Shown piece by piece: positions 12,207 to 14,026 of a stretch of 14,026 bases of DNA. Each line of letters starts with the position of its first letter. The first letter of the stretch is position 1. The notes beneath the pieces were generated by a model that was not told the origin of the DNA, ran no database searches, and saw only the letters and a program-made list of their open reading frames with translations. Where the stretch lies: assembly GCA_024694785.1 (NCBI GenBank), contig JAILJL010000166.1, positions 1 through 14,026 on the forward strand. Direction: 5' to 3'. Both the position numbers and the translations under genes were made by a program. Source of the DNA: Lachnospiraceae bacterium. GTDB taxonomy: Bacteria; Bacillota; Clostridia; Lachnospirales; Lachnospiraceae.

Positions 12207-14026
12207 ATGGAAGATGCAAGGCTTAAGGAAATAACACCAACATATGCGATATTACCATGGAATGCGAATAAAGAAGCTATTCCAAAGAAGGTTGATAAAT
12301 ACAACGATGGATGGAATGGCGAAATCTGTATAGTTGTGAGCGTTATTGGGGAATGTCTTGTGTACAGGATATTTGATGTAACTACAGATATCAGTGAAAG
12401 CGAGGATTATAGGTATGGATATGTATCATATAATATTAAAAGTGCGAATGAAAAAACGAGATATGTGTTCTATCAGGATATTGTTATCAAAGAGTATATA
12501 GAGGAAGCTGAGCATAAAAATGTAAGAGAATTAATTACATTTGATAGGGAATGCTGGAATATGGGACTTGATGTACTATCTGCAAGAAGCTATGCGTATA
12601 GAGAAGCTCTATTTTGCGAGTTTAGAGATAAGGTAGATCTTGTATATAAGAATGAAATTATTAATGCAATGAGCAGATATAATTCGCACAGAGGAGAAGG
12701 TTTGGAGGCATATGAATTTATAGAATGGTATATTAAGGCAACAACCTCGAAGTCACTTTCTGATGATATTCCCGGCAGAATAATGAAAGAACTTAAGTAT
12801 AGAGCGCACAAGCCTCATACATCCGTTAGAATTGACAAGGATCTTGTTGTAGTGGTTGGAGAGATACTCTGGCGAGCGAATGTTGATTATTCTAATGGGC
12901 ACAGGTACTATGGTCCATGTTTAAATGAACAGACAAGAGCTTATTTGGATAAGAATAATTGTTATCTGTTTAAACAGAATTGCGTAACGGGAGTTTGGGA
13001 ACTTGCAAAGGCGAGTGATTATATACATTATGTATATGGTTTTGAATATGAACGACCCGAAATCGATATTGATAAGGACATTTTATACAACACCTGTATG
13101 GAGAAGTACTTGAAGTATTCAATCGATGAAAGAATCCCCAATCGCAGCAAGGTTAAGTTCGGGCTTATGATTGCTCAAGATAGATACCTTTGTGTGGAAC
13201 AGGCATGTAAGGTGAATAGCACAATACTAACGGGATTGCTCAATTGTATTAGCGAGGGGGAGATAATGGATGGTAATATGTCACTTCCTGAATTGTTGGG
13301 TATAACCGGGGCACAACTTAAATACCTTGAAGATATTGATATACCTTTTCGAATTAGCCCATTTATAGAATGTATTAAATCTGAAGCTTTTAAAAGCGCT
13401 TATCCGGATGTTAAGAAGCGACTTTTTGCTGCGTCTGTATGCGCAGATACTATTTCTGATTATGATGAGAAGAATCGCCAGATAATTGAAAATATCATTG
13501 AAGCTGCACCGACTATTAGCGTAATAGAAAGATTTGACAACCGAAAAAGATGTGCAATTACACGTACATATCTGGATTATATGGATATGAGACGAAGGTA
13601 TATTTTATATGTCAAAAATATGCGACCGGATGACCGATTTCGTGATTATATACTTGCGGCAGGAAATTTTCCTCTTAATATGAAGCCGTCAAGAATAAGG
13701 GATTTTCATAATAAACTGATGAGAGTCATGAGTTTGCTTGATTGTGCAAAAAACATTGATGAGTATACGGAGCGGATTAGCGAACGTTATAAGGTGGAAG
13801 CAAAGAATTGGCAGCGGACAAATGGAATCTACAGTATAATTATGCCGAAAAATGCCGAAGATATAGTTCGTGAAGGCAGCGATCTGCAACATTGTGTGGG
13901 AAGAGCAGGGTATATTGCTGCAATGGCTAAGAATAGAACCACAATTCTATTTTTACGCGAGAACGCTAATATAAACAAATCGCTGCTTACACTTGAGGTT
14001 AGAGATGGCAAGATTATGCAATGTTA
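12207..14026 (+). CDS. PcfJ-like domain protein (partial, runs off the window)
   Basis: 606 codons open from ATG 12207 to the window end with no stop. The C-terminal part, from about residue 540, is a PcfJ-like domain: IIMPKNAEDIVREGSDLQHC, then HCVG (His562-Cys563), a GYI turn, TTILFLRE and LTLEVRDGKIMQ. PcfJ was named from a conjugative plasmid of enterococci; its biochemical role is unknown. The ~540-residue N-terminal region is mixed alpha/beta with many aromatic and charged residues and no motif I recognise. There is no signal peptide or membrane segment. ATG 12207 was chosen because the frame is closed just upstream (TAA 12192-12194). GGGGTG before it is a weak ribosome site; a better GGAGG (12183-12187) serves no long frame and lies about 20 bases upstream. 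It is preceded by the structured RNA, likely on the same transcript. Confidence 0.78.
   Translation, partial: MEDARLKEITPTYAILPWNANKEAIPKKVDKYNDGWNGEICIVVSVIGECLVYRIFDVTTDISESEDYRYGYVSYNIKSANEKTRYVFYQDIVIKEYIEEAEHKNVRELITFDRECWNMGLDVLSARSYAYREALFCEFRDKVDLVYKNEIINAMSRYNSHRGEGLEAYEFIEWYIKATTSKSLSDDIPGRIMKELKYRAHKPHTSVRIDKDLVVVVGEILWRANVDYSNGHRYYGPCLNEQTRAYLDKNNCYLFKQNCVTGVWELAKASDYIHYVYGFEYERPEIDIDKDILYNTCMEKYLKYSIDERIPNRSKVKFGLMIAQDRYLCVEQACKVNSTILTGLLNCISEGEIMDGNMSLPELLGITGAQLKYLEDIDIPFRISPFIECIKSEAFKSAYPDVKKRLFAASVCADTISDYDEKNRQIIENIIEAAPTISVIERFDNRKRCAITRTYLDYMDMRRRYILYVKNMRPDDRFRDYILAAGNFPLNMKPSRIRDFHNKLMRVMSLLDCAKNIDEYTERISERYKVEAKNWQRTNGIYSIIMPKNAEDIVREGSDLQHCVGRAGYIAAMAKNRTTILFLRENANINKSLLTLEVRDGKIMQC

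Noticed and set aside
1..14026. CRISPR array or insertion sequence
   Set aside because: No regularly spaced direct repeats and no transposase frame or terminal inverted repeats were seen on either strand; only the integrase tail remains.

Overview
The window looks like a chromosomal segment from a low-to-moderate GC Firmicute, most likely a Lachnospiraceae-type gut or rumen Clostridium relative. This is inferred from the 23S rRNA 3' end, the tRNA cluster, the strong AGGAGG-type ribosome sites, and the combination of a stand-alone PduL-type phosphotransacylase, a GH5 glucanase, a GH94 cellobiose phosphorylase and a UgpC/MsmK-type sugar ABC ATPase. No species call can be made from sequence reading alone.

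Layout. (1) Positions 1-867: the 3' end of a 23S rRNA followed by six tRNAs (Asn, Glu, Met, Asp, Val, Leu) and a terminator; no 5S gene is visible. (2) 901-1626: a PduL-like phosphate acyltransferase with its own promoter and terminator. (3) 1642-5527: a damaged carbohydrate-use locus. It holds a GH5 gene with a 5' frameshift, an in-frame stop and a probable internal deletion; the C-terminal 60% of a GH94 phosphorylase on the minus strand; the C-terminal third of a sugar ABC ATPase on the plus strand, joined to GH94 at a sharp breakpoint near 4080-4086; and an intact LacI-type regulator. (4) 5584-5759: a tRNA-Arg gene with a near-consensus promoter and a strong terminator, followed by a short GC-rich palindromic stretch. 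(5) 5942-8894: an accessory region with a GNAT acetyltransferase, a frameshifted HicB-like/DinB-like gene, a broken XRE regulator, an MNT-HEPN toxin-antitoxin pair and the last ~40 codons of a tyrosine recombinase. (6) 8995-11061: an XRE regulator followed by two different metallophosphoesterases, a tiny coupled ORF and a zinc-ribbon protein, arranged like an operon. (7) 11071-11773: a frameshifted DIP1984/septicolysin-like gene whose ribosome site lies inside a hairpin. (8) 11769-14026: a ~385-nt candidate structured RNA whose two ends can form a perfect 13-bp helix, directly upstream of a long intact ORF ending in a PcfJ-like domain that runs off the window.

The most interesting unit is (8). 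A perfect -10 box lies about 10 bases before a large, self-closing RNA, which is followed about 36 bases later by a 606+ codon PcfJ-like protein. The arrangement resembles known systems in which a structured RNA is encoded just upstream of its protein partner. I do not recognise it as a named RNA class and cannot show that RNA and protein interact. It stands out because many neighbouring genes carry frameshifts, stops or truncations while this ORF is open throughout. The number of small lesions also means assembly or base-calling error must be excluded before the locus is described as decaying.
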